In this document: piece by piece, positions 8,316 to 16,126 of the stretch
Layout of the letters: each line of letters opens with the position of its first letter
How positions within the stretch are numbered: the stretch's first letter is position 1
Source: Verrucomicrobiaceae bacterium
Lineage (GTDB): Bacteria > Verrucomicrobiota > Verrucomicrobiae > Verrucomicrobiales > Akkermansiaceae
Reading direction: 5' to 3'
NCBI GenBank assembly: GCA_947372405.1
Contig: CANBTO010000007.1
Span: 1 to 28,866, forward strand
Length of the DNA stretch: 28,866 nt
Position numbers and translations under genes: made by a program
Notes under the pieces: model-generated
Told to the model about the DNA's origin: nothing
The model's database searches: none
The model's input: the letters and a program-made list of their open reading frames with translations, nothing else

Positions 8316-10931
8316 ATGAAAAGACAAATCGTTCCCATCACGCTGCTGTCGCTTCTGACGGCTGTAGCCAATCTTCGGGCCTCAAGCCCCGATACCGGCT
8401 TCACGGCTTATCACACCCGCATGAATCCGGGGCTCGGTGGCGACATCGGCAAATACGAGGACCTGGTCGTGACGCTTGGTAAAACCAACCGGCTCGAGTT
8501 CACGCGTGCCAATGGCTACCTTCCGCAGTGGCGGACCGCGAATGGCGTTCATCGTATCGAGAATCTGATTCCCAACGTGACTGAGGATCCGAACTGTTTT
8601 TATAACTACGTGCGGCTGATGGAAAATAGCCCGGACAAGATCGTGGTACAATGGCGACGCTTCAAGGATGCCGAGAGGGTGGCCAAGGCAAACGAGGCGA
8701 TGGATCCACTCGATCCCCACGGCATTACCGGCGTGATTCATGAACTGTTCACCATCTATCCTGACGGCAGGGTTGAGCGAGAGATTCGCGATGCCTCCGA
8801 TACCCGTTATCAGGATTGGATTGATCCGCGACTGGCTACACGGCAGAGCCTCAAACTGACCGAAACCGGCATCGAACAAGGTGCGGTCGTGCCCGGCATG
8901 AAACCTCCACTCTATCCGCGGGCCGCCGTCAAGGGAAACCCCGTCACGGCAATCCCGGAACTTCCGGCGCCGCTTCACTATTGGAACTTCGACGATGGCA
9001 TGAAACCCCACGAAGACAGTGTCAAGGATTCGGTCACCGGCACAGGCTGTGAGATCACGGGACTGATGACCCAGTTCAAGAAGGGAGTCTCCGGCACCGC
9101 CCTGGCACTGGACGGATATTACACGGGCGTGTCCATGGAGTCCAAGCCAGAGTCGTATGAAGCGCTCACGATCACGGCGTGGGCCGCATTGGACACCTAC
9201 CCATATAACAACGCGCCTCTTGTTCACCAGTCAAAGGGTTTCGGGGCGGAAGGCTGGTATCTCGGTCTCGATTCCTACGGGCATCCGCTTGTCACGGTGT
9301 CTGGCCAGACGGTGAAGGCATCCGGAACCGTGCTGCCTTTGCACCAGTGGGTGCAGGTTTGTGCGACAATCGGTGACCACAAGATACGTCTCTATGTTGA
9401 TGGCCGTGAGATCGCATCGGGTGACTTCAATGGCATGCTCACTCCTCCGGCTACGGCCTTGATCCTCGGTCGGAACAACGAGCCGGATCGCAATACCGAA
9501 CCAGTTCGCCGCCCAAAGAGCAACCTCCTGTTTGTATCTGGAATCCAAGGGCTGCTCGATGAAGTTAGCATCCTCAGCCAAGCCCTGTCACCGGACCAGG
9601 TGCTCCGGGACTACTCCACGATGCGCCCGGCGGATTGCAACTCCGATCTTGCCAAGGGTGTGCTTCCCGGGGAACTGGGCGCGGCAAAGCAATTTGGAGC
9701 CTCTTACAAGTCCCTTCCCTTCAGCGATGTGTGGGATCAACTCTGGCGCGATCTCCCCGGCGCGGAAGTCGTGGTGAAATTCGACCGGAATCCATGCAGC
9801 GTGGTTTATTGGCGTGGCACCAACCACGCGCCCAACTGGGTGACCGACAACAACCGTTGGATGGCGGATCAAAGTTCGGAAAACGGCGGACCGCACGGCT
9901 GCTCCGAACACATGGCGGACAAGCAAGTCCGGCACAGCCATTCCAGGATCATTGAAAATACTCCGGCCCGCGTGTTGATCCACTGGCGCTATCCCTGCGT
10001 GGATGTGAGCTACAAGAACCTCAATACAAAGGCATGGACCGACGAATATCATACGATTTACCCCGATGGAACGGGCGTCCGACACGTTGTCTTCAACGGC
10101 AGGGGCGGAGCCCCAGGCCCCGGCTTTCAGGACATCCAGTTTCTAACCAACCCGGGTGAGGCTCCTCTGGACGTGATGAATCTCCAGGCGATGACGGTTG
10201 CAAACCTCAAGGGCGAAGCACGCGATTTGTTATGGACCCTTCCGGATGGAGTCCCGAAAAACACACTGCCGGATGCCAGGATCGAGGTGTTGAACTCAAA
10301 GTCCGAGCACAAGGTGTATGCCATGTTCCAAGGCGGGTTCATCAACCCATGGGGTGCCGGCGAACAATCGAAATACATCGATGCTCCGTTCGCCGGCCCC
10401 TGGAACCACTGGCCGATGCACCTGACACCATCCGACGGCCGCTTTGCCGTGGCCACCGACCGCGTCACCCACTTCGCTCTCGGCGCCAACGATTCCGCCC
10501 CGAAATTCGGCAGCATGGTCCTTTATGGGTTCACCCGGCAACCTGCTGCCAGTCTGGTGAATCTGGCTAAGTCGTGGAATCAACCGCCGGAAATTTCTTC
10601 CCTCTCCGGATGCAAGACTGCTGCTTATCGAAAGGAGAGTCGTGATTATCCGCTCTTCGCCGAAAAGGATAAGATGTCGGTGCGGATTGCAGCCACCGAG
10701 GAATCACCGCTGGTCAATCCATGTTTCACCGTTCGCAACTGGGGACACAGCGGCGCGGCACAGGTGAAAACCGAGGGAGCTGGAGTGAAGGATGTCCGCC
10801 AAGGTGTCATCAACGATACCGACGGCACTAAAACCATGGTCATTTGGCTCGAACTGGCGTCCACATCCGAGGTGACAGTCAGTGTCGGCGGAGCAAACCC
10901 CTCGGCCGATCGAGATCCACAATCCCCGTAA
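8316..10931 (+). CDS. LamG-containing secreted protein, paralogue C (complete, 871 aa)
   Basis: Sec signal peptide MKRQIVPITLLSLLTAVANL ending near RASS. The first half-domain spans about residues 28-160 (TAYHTRMN, LEFTRANGYLPQW, YVRLMENSPDKIVVQWRR, FTIYPDGRV), LamG about 219-415 (LHYWNFDDG, GVSGTALALDGYY, IRLYVDGREI, GLLDEVSILSQAL), the second half-domain about 459-600 (VVYWRGTNHAPNW, HSRIIENTPARVLIHWRYP, YHTIYPDGT), then WNHWPMHLTPSDGR near 695 and a C-terminal beta domain (VRNWGHSG). The order is identical to paralogue B, but sequence identity looks moderate, so the copies are old. An upstream GGAGAA about 25 bp before the ATG is too far to be a clear ribosome binding site. Predicted secreted or envelope glycan-binding or degrading protein. 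Confidence 0.92.
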   Translation: MKRQIVPITLLSLLTAVANLRASSPDTGFTAYHTRMNPGLGGDIGKYEDLVVTLGKTNRLEFTRANGYLPQWRTANGVHRIENLIPNVTEDPNCFYNYVRLMENSPDKIVVQWRRFKDAERVAKANEAMDPLDPHGITGVIHELFTIYPDGRVEREIRDASDTRYQDWIDPRLATRQSLKLTETGIEQGAVVPGMKPPLYPRAAVKGNPVTAIPELPAPLHYWNFDDGMKPHEDSVKDSVTGTGCEITGLMTQFKKGVSGTALALDGYYTGVSMESKPESYEALTITAWAALDTYPYNNAPLVHQSKGFGAEGWYLGLDSYGHPLVTVSGQTVKASGTVLPLHQWVQVCATIGDHKIRLYVDGREIASGDFNGMLTPPATALILGRNNEPDRNTEPVRRPKSNLLFVSGIQGLLDEVSILSQALSPDQVLRDYSTMRPADCNSDLAKGVLPGELGAAKQFGASYKSLPFSDVWDQLWRDLPGAEVVVKFDRNPCSVVYWRGTNHAPNWVTDNNRWMADQSSENGGPHGCSEHMADKQVRHSHSRIIENTPARVLIHWRYPCVDVSYKNLNTKAWTDEYHTIYPDGTGVRHVVFNGRGGAPGPGFQDIQFLTNPGEAPLDVMNLQAMTVANLKGEARDLLWTLPDGVPKNTLPDARIEVLNSKSEHKVYAMFQGGFINPWGAGEQSKYIDAPFAGPWNHWPMHLTPSDGRFAVATDRVTHFALGANDSAPKFGSMVLYGFTRQPAASLVNLAKSWNQPPEISSLSGCKTAAYRKESRDYPLFAEKDKMSVRIAATEESPLVNPCFTVRNWGHSGAAQVKTEGAGVKDVRQGVINDTDGTKTMVIWLELASTSEVTVSVGGANPSADRDPQSP

Positions 10932-10960
10932 AGCCTGCAAGGTGAAGTGCACCGAATTTA

Positions 10961-10988
10961 AGGATGAGATAACTTATTCTCCCATCCT
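10961..10988 (+). terminator. Hairpin after the LamG cluster
   Basis: AGGATG and CATCCT arms (6 bp) enclose a GAGA/TCTC-rich inner stem, 29 bp after the stop of paralogue C. There is no following T-tract, so rho-independent function is uncertain. The position at the end of the cluster favours a transcript-end role. Confidence 0.4.
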
Positions 10989-11070
10989 CCGATCCGACTC
11001 AACGGTTGTGTGAAGAGGCGATCGCCAAAAATAGTTCACCGCCAACCCAAATGACGTGCGGCAAAGAAGA

Positions 11071-11230
11071 GAGTGTCAAAATTTTTGTGTAAGTTTGGGA
11101 TCGCTGATTTTTGTTAGTTGTTGGGAGGCATGCGGTCGGCGAACTCGATGGTGAAGCGGTTGAGGGCGTCGTGCCAGTTGGCGACGGTTTGGGTCCACTT
11201 GCGGCTGGCCTCGTCGAAGCCGTCAAACTG
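11071..11230 (-). mobile_element. Relic of an insertion sequence resembling IS256
   Basis: The right side is a transposase C-terminus on the minus strand (11114-11230). Just beyond its stop, at 11071-11093, lies gagtgtcaaaatttttgtgt, which resembles the outer end of IS256-family elements (gTGTCAAAA ... TGTGTAA). Only about 160 bp of the element is recognisable; the rest of the transposase gene and the other end are missing. It lies just inside the presumed island border. Confidence 0.6.
11114..11230 (-). pseudogene. Transposase C-terminal fragment (IS256/mutator type)
   Basis: The minus-strand frame ending at TAA (11114-11116) gives a 38-residue tail, RKWTQTVANWHDALNRFTIE then FADRMPPNN. This resembles the end of mutator-type transposases (W..AL..F.I.F.DR). 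Upstream of about 11230 the same frame continues without family resemblance (HGNQVGRDSKVGKRQ), and the DDE catalytic core is absent, so it is a non-functional remnant. Confidence 0.6.
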
Positions 11231-11431
11231 GCGCTTCCCGACTTTGCTGTCCCGTCCAACTTGGTTCCCGTGACTCGCCAGGAAATGCTCTTGGATTTAT
11301 TCACATGAGCGTTAATTTTGAAGCGCTAATTCTGTTTAGGTCGGGCTACAGGAAGTTTCTGGTAACTAGCAACTTTGGATTTCAAGATGAAGTCACAAAT
11401 AACTTGGTATCAGAGAAATGAATTCAAAAAA
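11231..11431. other. AT-rich gene-free stretch next to the presumed attachment site
   Basis: No gene is recognisable. The sequence is visibly more AT-rich than its surroundings. It contains a near-perfect direct repeat, AGCGTTAATT (11308-11317) and AGCGCTAATT (11322-11331), spaced 14 bp. Such repeats near an attachment site can be arm-type integrase or excisionase sites, but that is speculation without an integrase gene. Confidence 0.35.
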
Positions 11432-11478
11432 TTTGACTATTAATCAATTGGTCCATGGTTCGAGTCCATGCCGAGGTA
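11432..11478 (+). other. Orphan 3' part of a tRNA gene; candidate attachment site (att) of an integrated island
   Basis: Reading rightward: an anticodon-like arm TTTGA-CTATTAA-TCAAT (4 of 5 pairs; loop with T33 and A37), a 5-nt variable region TGGTC, a perfect T-arm CATGG-TTCGAGT-CCATG (11454-11470), then seven acceptor bases CCGAGGT and a final A, with no encoded CCA. The loop differs by one base from the canonical Asn loop CTGTTAA, so tRNA-Asn is the best guess, although the acceptor end is not typical of Asn. No D-arm or matching 5' acceptor (ACCTCGG) exists upstream, so this is a fragment rather than a tRNA gene. Tyrosine integrases commonly recombine within the anticodon loop to 3' end segment, leaving such a copy at the distal junction. 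Confidence 0.6.
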
Positions 11479-11497
11479 CTACTCACAAAAACAGTTT

Positions 11498-11522
11498 AAG
11501 GGAGTCGAAAGGCTCCTTTTTT
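11498..11522 (+). terminator. Intrinsic terminator
   Basis: A 9-bp stem (AAGGGAGTC pairing with GGCTCCTTT, two G-T wobbles) closed by a GAAA tetraloop and ending in a run of six T. It begins 20 bp after the tRNA fragment, so it is probably the original terminator of the disrupted tRNA gene. Confidence 0.85.
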
Positions 11523-11587
11523 GTTGGAAGAAATGCCGGCGAATCGGCTGGAAAGCAGGTTTTAACCCTGAAAATCGACTTCTTTAC

Positions 11588-13006
11588 TCATGGAGCGTCT
11601 CCGCCAGCCTCCACGTCAAGGCAGGCCGGGTAGATGCGCTGCGGATCTCCGTTGCGCTGGAGGCTTTCGACCATGGCCTTGAGGCTGGCGGTGACTTTAC
11701 CATTCCAAACTTCCTTGTCGTTGATGCGCACGACTATGGGTTTTGAGAAGTCGATCAGGGATTCGTGGAGCCACAAGCGCAGTTTGGTGCCTTGCACGGG
11801 AACCAGCTTGCCGGGATCGGCCAGTGCCTGGGCTCCGTCGGGACTCTGATAGACGGCGTCTCCCGCGGTGGCCTTGGCTTTGATGTGAATGGAATTTGCG
11901 GCCTTGTCGATTTTGGCATCGAGGTAGATGTCGCGTTGACCTAGGTCTTTGGTGATCTGCAGCCAGTAGGCGCTGTCGTTGTGCTTCTGGTCGGCTCGGT
12001 AGGTGGTGAGCACCACTCGTTCAGGATGTGTCCTACGGGTATGCTGGATCATCCACTGCGGTCCGGGCTTGTAATCGATACCGTGCCCCCGGCCATTCTG
12101 TTCGTTCAAGGAGAAGACATAACCGTCCGGGTCCTGCTCGTGCAGTTCTTCTAGGTGCTTGAAGTTTTTCCGCGCGTTGGTCACGCGGCCGAACATCGTG
12201 TCGTTTTCACCGACATCGGTGCGGTAGGCCAGGTTGCGAAGGTTTTCGAAATGGATCGAGGAGCCGTAACCGCAGGCCATGGCGCTGACTGCCGCCAAAC
12301 GATCGGTCATTCGTGTGGCTAGCGTTTCAGTGCCATAGCCGCCTTCGGAAATGCCAAGCATGTAAACGCGGTCCGGATTCACCTCCCAGTGGACGATGGC
12401 ATGGCGGATCATCGCCTCGAAAGCCACGATGTTGAAATCCTTCCACCAGCGTCCGTGATTGTCGTCCACCATGCGTGGGACGAAATAGATCGCGTTGTCC
12501 GGATACTGGGATGCGGCAAGCGATGTCTGCGCCTTCCATTCTCCGGTGTTGACCGGCCAGGCATGCGGGTTGGGCAGTTTGTCGGAAGTGCCGCCACCGC
12601 CATGCATGGCGATCACCAGCGGCCATCCGCCAGCGGGTTTCTCGCCGCGGGAGAAGACGAGATATGGCATGTCCAATCCTTCGCCGATGTGATAGACCCC
12701 TGGTGAAAGCGCGTTCTTTTCACCCGACTTCAAATGCAGCGGGGCCTTGAACGCGTCCGCGCCGGTCTTTTCTGCTACCGCCGCATAAACGTCGAAGATT
12801 GTCCGGCGGACTTCGTTGATTTTTATTGGATCCACCGGCAGGTCTTCGATCCGAGCGTCCTTTCCGACCAGTGCTTCGGAAAAATATTCCGTCACGTTTG
12901 TTAGCCTGGATTGGGTCATGGCGTTGCCGGACTCATCCGCCGTTAGCGTGGCATCCACCAAGCCCAATAGCAGCGCAGTGCGGAAAACCTTCGTTTTGAG
13001 ACTCAT
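11588..13006 (-). CDS. Secreted alpha/beta-hydrolase (esterase/peptidase-like), 472 aa
   Basis: The frame is open to 13129, but the ATG at 13006 is preferred because it gives a Sec signal peptide (MSLKTKVFRTALLLGLVDA) and avoids overlap with the gene upstream. The alpha/beta-hydrolase hallmarks are an oxyanion loop MHGGGG (residues 135-139), nucleophile elbow GISEGG (Ser220), a likely Asp269 (GENDT) and His309 (GRGHG). It resembles the prolyl-oligopeptidase/CE1-like branch of secreted esterases; the substrate cannot be told. The C-terminal 100 residues form a beta-rich appendage (RLWLHESLIDFSKPIVVRIN) seen in related secreted hydrolases. It is the first gene beyond the tRNA fragment and faces it, so it is probably not part of the island operon. 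Confidence 0.85.
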   Translation of the reverse strand: MSLKTKVFRTALLLGLVDATLTADESGNAMTQSRLTNVTEYFSEALVGKDARIEDLPVDPIKINEVRRTIFDVYAAVAEKTGADAFKAPLHLKSGEKNALSPGVYHIGEGLDMPYLVFSRGEKPAGGWPLVIAMHGGGGTSDKLPNPHAWPVNTGEWKAQTSLAASQYPDNAIYFVPRMVDDNHGRWWKDFNIVAFEAMIRHAIVHWEVNPDRVYMLGISEGGYGTETLATRMTDRLAAVSAMACGYGSSIHFENLRNLAYRTDVGENDTMFGRVTNARKNFKHLEELHEQDPDGYVFSLNEQNGRGHGIDYKPGPQWMIQHTRRTHPERVVLTTYRADQKHNDSAYWLQITKDLGQRDIYLDAKIDKAANSIHIKAKATAGDAVYQSPDGAQALADPGKLVPVQGTKLRLWLHESLIDFSKPIVVRINDKEVWNGKVTASLKAMVESLQRNGDPQRIYPACLDVEAGGDAP

Positions 13007-13107
13007 GAGAGGAAGCTGAAGGGGGCTTGCATCCGTTTCCATGAAAAAGTTCGGACTGCCGGCATGAGCCAACTCCGGGCCATATGGTATTTCAGGACGC
13101 AGGAGAA

Positions 13108-14238
13108 TCAGCGTGCTTCCAGGTTCCACGCGGTCAGGCGTTGCTGGAGGGCCAGCAGATCGGGTCGGAATTTTTCCAACGCCGGATCCACGGCCCAGCG
13201 ATTCACCATGGAGAGGGCGGCGCGGTCGCCTTCCGCAATGTGATCGCGCGTGTAAGGTGCCGGGACGTTTCCATATAGCCGGAAACCTGTGGTGGTGCTG
13301 CGGAGGGGGAAGGTTCTCAGAAATGAAGCGGCCTCTTCATCCGTCAGGTCGGATTTTCTGAGGTAGGTCTCAACGGCTGCCATCTGTGCGGGATCGGTGG
13401 GATCGGCGCGCGCCATGAGGACGGCGCGCGTCATGTGGTCCTGATCCGTCAGGTCCTTGATGGCGTCCATCGCCTCCGCAGGGTGCTCTGCTGCGAATTC
13501 ATTAAGCGCCATGGACCGGAGGCCGGGGTTTGCATTCCAGTCCGCGAGCTGACGGGCGGCCGCAGGGGAGCCGATGAATCGGGCGAGGTCGAAGGCCTCG
13601 GCGAAGCCGGCGGACGTGAGCCATTCCTCATGGCCTAACATTTCCGAGAACCTGGATAGCAGTTCGGCGTCGTCTGCCCGGGCGATGTCCTGGCGGGTGA
13701 GTGATCTGAGGGCCACGGCGAACTCATCCGGCGACGATGTGGTTTCCAGCAGGCCGCGCGCGATGCGCATGGCCATTTCCGGATCTGATAGAGCGAGGGC
13801 GTCCAGCAGGAAGACTCGGAGCGTGGGCCAACCGCGAAGCATGCCGTGCGGGCCGACCTTGAACGGCAGGCCGATGTTCTTGTCCTCGCCTGAGGCCAGC
13901 AGTTTGCCGATCATTTCCGAAAGGACCTGCGGATCCATGGCCACCCACTCGGACCTTGTGGCCAGCAGGCGCGCCTGGATTTCCTTGTCCGAGGGCCGGG
14001 GATTGGAATCCACCCAAGCCTTCAGGTCCTGCCAGTCCGCAAGTATCCTGGCACGGGATGTGGCGTCGCGGGTTTCCCTTTCCCTGGCGGGATCAGGCTG
14101 CGTGGCTCTGGGATGGGGCGTCTGCCGGGTTTCAGGCGGCGCGGCTTCCTCCGCCTTTCCACGAAAGACGGTGATGCCTGTTAGAAGCGCCGCGATGATG
14201 GCTGCGAAAGCAAGCCAGCATTGGGTGGAACGCTTCAT
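13108..14238 (-). CDS. Membrane-anchored or secreted helical protein, unknown function
   Basis: 376 aa. The N-terminal hydrophobic segment (residues 8-24, WLAFAAIIAALLTGITV) after MKRSTQ acts as a signal peptide or single anchor. A Pro/Arg-rich linker (about 30-60) follows, then an almost wholly alpha-helical region with Ala-rich helix pairs (AARQLADWNANPGLRSMALN, EAMDAIKDLTDQDHM), suggesting tetratricopeptide- or HEAT-like packing without a recognisable family. The start overlaps the stop of the protease gene by 4 nt (ATGA), so the two are translationally coupled and probably act together; this protein might be an inhibitor, chaperone or scaffold for the protease. That role is inference only. 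Confidence 0.8.
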   Translation of the reverse strand: MKRSTQCWLAFAAIIAALLTGITVFRGKAEEAAPPETRQTPHPRATQPDPARERETRDATSRARILADWQDLKAWVDSNPRPSDKEIQARLLATRSEWVAMDPQVLSEMIGKLLASGEDKNIGLPFKVGPHGMLRGWPTLRVFLLDALALSDPEMAMRIARGLLETTSSPDEFAVALRSLTRQDIARADDAELLSRFSEMLGHEEWLTSAGFAEAFDLARFIGSPAAARQLADWNANPGLRSMALNEFAAEHPAEAMDAIKDLTDQDHMTRAVLMARADPTDPAQMAAVETYLRKSDLTDEEAASFLRTFPLRSTTTGFRLYGNVPAPYTRDHIAEGDRAALSMVNRWAVDPALEKFRPDLLALQQRLTAWNLEAR

Positions 14239-15449
14239 GGAGCCGTGATTGGGTCTCTCTTCGGAACGATCTCAAGCAGGATGGAGCGCACGGTGGCGAT
14301 GTCCTCGACAAGGCGGTCCTGGACGCGCAACTGCCATGTGCCGTCCGCAACGATGTCCTTGAAAGTCTCGCTGTAATCCTTGCTGTTGAGGATGAGGTTG
14401 TCTTTGTCCGCGCCCTCTTCGTTGTGGACCACCTGTTGCACGCCGTCCGGCGAGACCAACATGACCTGGAGATCCCCGCGGTGGGTGGTGGTGATGTTCA
14501 TGGAAAGCCTGACGTTCAGGACGACTGTGGTGGGATCGAAGCCATTCACTGGAAGGGAGAAGGTCGTCCATTGGTGGACACCGTCTGGAATTTCGGTGTC
14601 CCGGCCGTAGGAGGAAAAGCGTGAGTATTCGGCGACGCCGGGAACCAGGGTGGACTGGGCCGGGCTGGATTTGACGACGAGGCTGGCCGCGCGGGTGAGG
14701 TAGTTGACGTCTTTCGAGAATGCATAGACCGTAGTCTCTGAGGGAAGGCCTCCGACAAGCACCCCCGCAGCCGACCATCCCTTGACCGGGTCTTTGGTCC
14801 AAATCGGGCCGCCACTGTTTCCGTGGCCGGTGGTGATTAGCGTGGTATCCAGAGCTCTTCCGGCGAGGGGTTCATAGATTCTGACCGTGGGTCCCGTCTT
14901 GTACATGAAATACCCGCCGAAGTGCTCACCGGTGTAGGCGTTCTCAACCGGGTAACCGGTAATCAGGGATGAGATGGAGCGTTGAAGGTCCGAAGCACCG
15001 TTGAGGTTGAGAACGGCAGGTGAATCCTGGATGAGATTCCTGAAGGCGAATCCGAGAATCACGTCCTGGGAGAAGGCGTTATTGTCAGCGCCCGGTGTCA
15101 TTGCCTGAACCCCATAACTGGTCCAATGAAAGTAGCCACGGGTTTGTATCGAGTTTGATTTGTCCAAACTGATCGAGTTTGCTGCCGGGTTCCACAATGG
15201 CGGAGGGTTCCACTCGCCCTTGTCATTATCAAAGACCACATGGGCTGCGGAGAAAAAGGCCTTCTTGTCCCATGCGCAAAAACCGCTGCCACGTCCCGTT
15301 TCGTCGTAAACCACTCCGTTGAAGCGGTAAGGCGCTTCTTGGATCAATGGGTCGGGCACGCGTTCCGGACTTAGGGTCTTTGGCGTTGCCGCAGGGAGCA
15401 GGGATGACCCGGCAAGCAGCACGAGGACGGAAGTGTTGATTTTTTTCAT
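14235..15449 (-). CDS. Secreted trypsin-like serine protease with C-terminal P domain-like region
   Basis: 404 aa with a Sec signal peptide (MKKINTSVLVLLAGSSLLPA). The protease fold shows a complete triad: His70 in SAAHVV, Asp129 in SQDVILG and Ser212 in GHGNSGGPIW. The C-terminal 120 residues match the P/Homo B domain of proprotein convertases and related secreted proteases (LNVRLSMNITTTHRGDLQVM, then SETFKDIVADGTWQLRVQD and a final beta strand). Such domains usually stabilise or cap exported proteases. It heads a two-gene transcription unit with the 376-aa helical protein. A perfect -35 box (TTGACA) lies upstream. Regulatory protease, toxin activation or nutrient scavenging are all possible. 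Confidence 0.92.
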   Translation of the reverse strand: MKKINTSVLVLLAGSSLLPAATPKTLSPERVPDPLIQEAPYRFNGVVYDETGRGSGFCAWDKKAFFSAAHVVFDNDKGEWNPPPLWNPAANSISLDKSNSIQTRGYFHWTSYGVQAMTPGADNNAFSQDVILGFAFRNLIQDSPAVLNLNGASDLQRSISSLITGYPVENAYTGEHFGGYFMYKTGPTVRIYEPLAGRALDTTLITTGHGNSGGPIWTKDPVKGWSAAGVLVGGLPSETTVYAFSKDVNYLTRAASLVVKSSPAQSTLVPGVAEYSRFSSYGRDTEIPDGVHQWTTFSLPVNGFDPTTVVLNVRLSMNITTTHRGDLQVMLVSPDGVQQVVHNEEGADKDNLILNSKDYSETFKDIVADGTWQLRVQDRLVEDIATVRSILLEIVPKRDPITAP

Positions 15450-15476
15450 AAATTTATGGTATGGGAAAACTGAAAA

Positions 15477-15505
15477 TCAGTAACAATCAGTCGATGGGAT
15501 GTCAA
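15477..15505 (-). promoter_or_regulatory. Candidate promoter of the protease operon
   Basis: On the minus strand a perfect TTGACA (15505-15500) is followed, after 17 bp, by a weak -10 TACTGA (15482-15477), about 28 nt before the ATG. The -10 overlaps a small dyad ACTGA-AAA-TCAGT (15469-15481), which could be an operator. The -10 is poor, so confidence is modest. Confidence 0.4.
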
Positions 15506-15631
15506 GGCATCAGAACCAGGCGACAAAGCACGGATTGAATGGAGGTATCCGTTTGGATCCAGGGGAACCAAATCGGACTCACGCCGTCCGGACGAGGAAA
15601 TCAACGAACCGCGGAGAATGTGCGCTTCTGG

Positions 15632-15665
15632 TCGGAATCAGCCCGCATGTTCCGGGAGATTCCGA
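15632..15665 (-). terminator. Hairpin after the DUF3127 gene
   Basis: Perfect 8-bp arms TCGGAATC (15632-15639) and GATTCCGA (15658-15665) with a partly paired 18-nt centre. It begins one base after the stop of the minus-strand DUF3127 gene. No T-tract follows, so it may be a rho-assisted end or an mRNA-stabilising structure. Confidence 0.5.
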
Positions 15666-15666
15666 T

Positions 15667-16053
15667 TCAGAACGGAACGTCGTCATCGAAATCCTCGTCG
15701 TTGCGGAGATCTGCCAGGTTAGGCTCCGGGCTGGCACTGGCCTGGCCGCGCGATGGTTCTTTCGAAGCACGGGCAGGAGCGGACGAGCCATCCGCCGCCT
15801 GAATTTTCCAACAGGAGAGGTTCACGAAATACTTGCCGTTGTATTCGTTGCCGCGGATGTCGAAGTTGACGGTCACATCCTGGCCGATTTCGAAGGCGTC
15901 CAGCAGCGAGCACTTGTCCTTTACGATCTCGAACTTGAGGTCCTGCGGGAACTTGTCGTTTGCAGTGGTGACGACGAACTCACGTTTGGTGAATCCGCTG
16001 GGGAAGCTCTGGGTGGCGTTGATGACCTTGATTTTTCCGGCGGCTTCGTACAT
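15667..16053 (-). CDS. DUF3127 protein with SSB-like acidic C-terminal tip
   Basis: 128 aa from the ATG at 16053; a longer frame from a TTG is less likely because the family homology starts at MYEAAGKIK. The core (residues 2-85) carries the DUF3127 pattern: GKIKVINATQSFPSGFTKRE, FPQDLKFEIVKDKCSLLDAF, then VTVNFDIRGNEYNGKYF. DUF3127 is a small OB-like domain with suspected single-stranded nucleic acid binding. After a flexible Ala/Ser/Pro segment the chain ends EDFDDDVPF, which closely copies the protein-interaction tip of SSB (DDDIPF type). An SSB-like role in recruiting repair or replication partners is a reasonable inference, and uvrA lies nearby. A strong hairpin follows the stop codon. 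Confidence 0.85.
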   Translation of the reverse strand: MYEAAGKIKVINATQSFPSGFTKREFVVTTANDKFPQDLKFEIVKDKCSLLDAFEIGQDVTVNFDIRGNEYNGKYFVNLSCWKIQAADGSSAPARASKEPSRGQASASPEPNLADLRNDEDFDDDVPF

Positions 16054-16126
16054 GGCGGAGAATGTTTCTTTTGCCGGCCCGGGTGTCAAACAAACGGATG
16101 GGAAACGGGGTGGTTTCCCCTGGCCA

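Noticed and set aside
10999..11304. 101-codon minus-strand ORF and 65-codon plus-strand ORF over the IS relic
   Set aside because: Neither is the transposase frame; the recognisable tail is in a third frame, and both ORFs have low-complexity translations.
11402..11478. A complete tRNA gene
   Set aside because: ACTTGGT at 11402 pairs with only 5 of 7 acceptor positions, and no D-arm (GGTAGAGC-like) exists between it and the anticodon-like arm; the anticodon would also be ATT, which is not expected.
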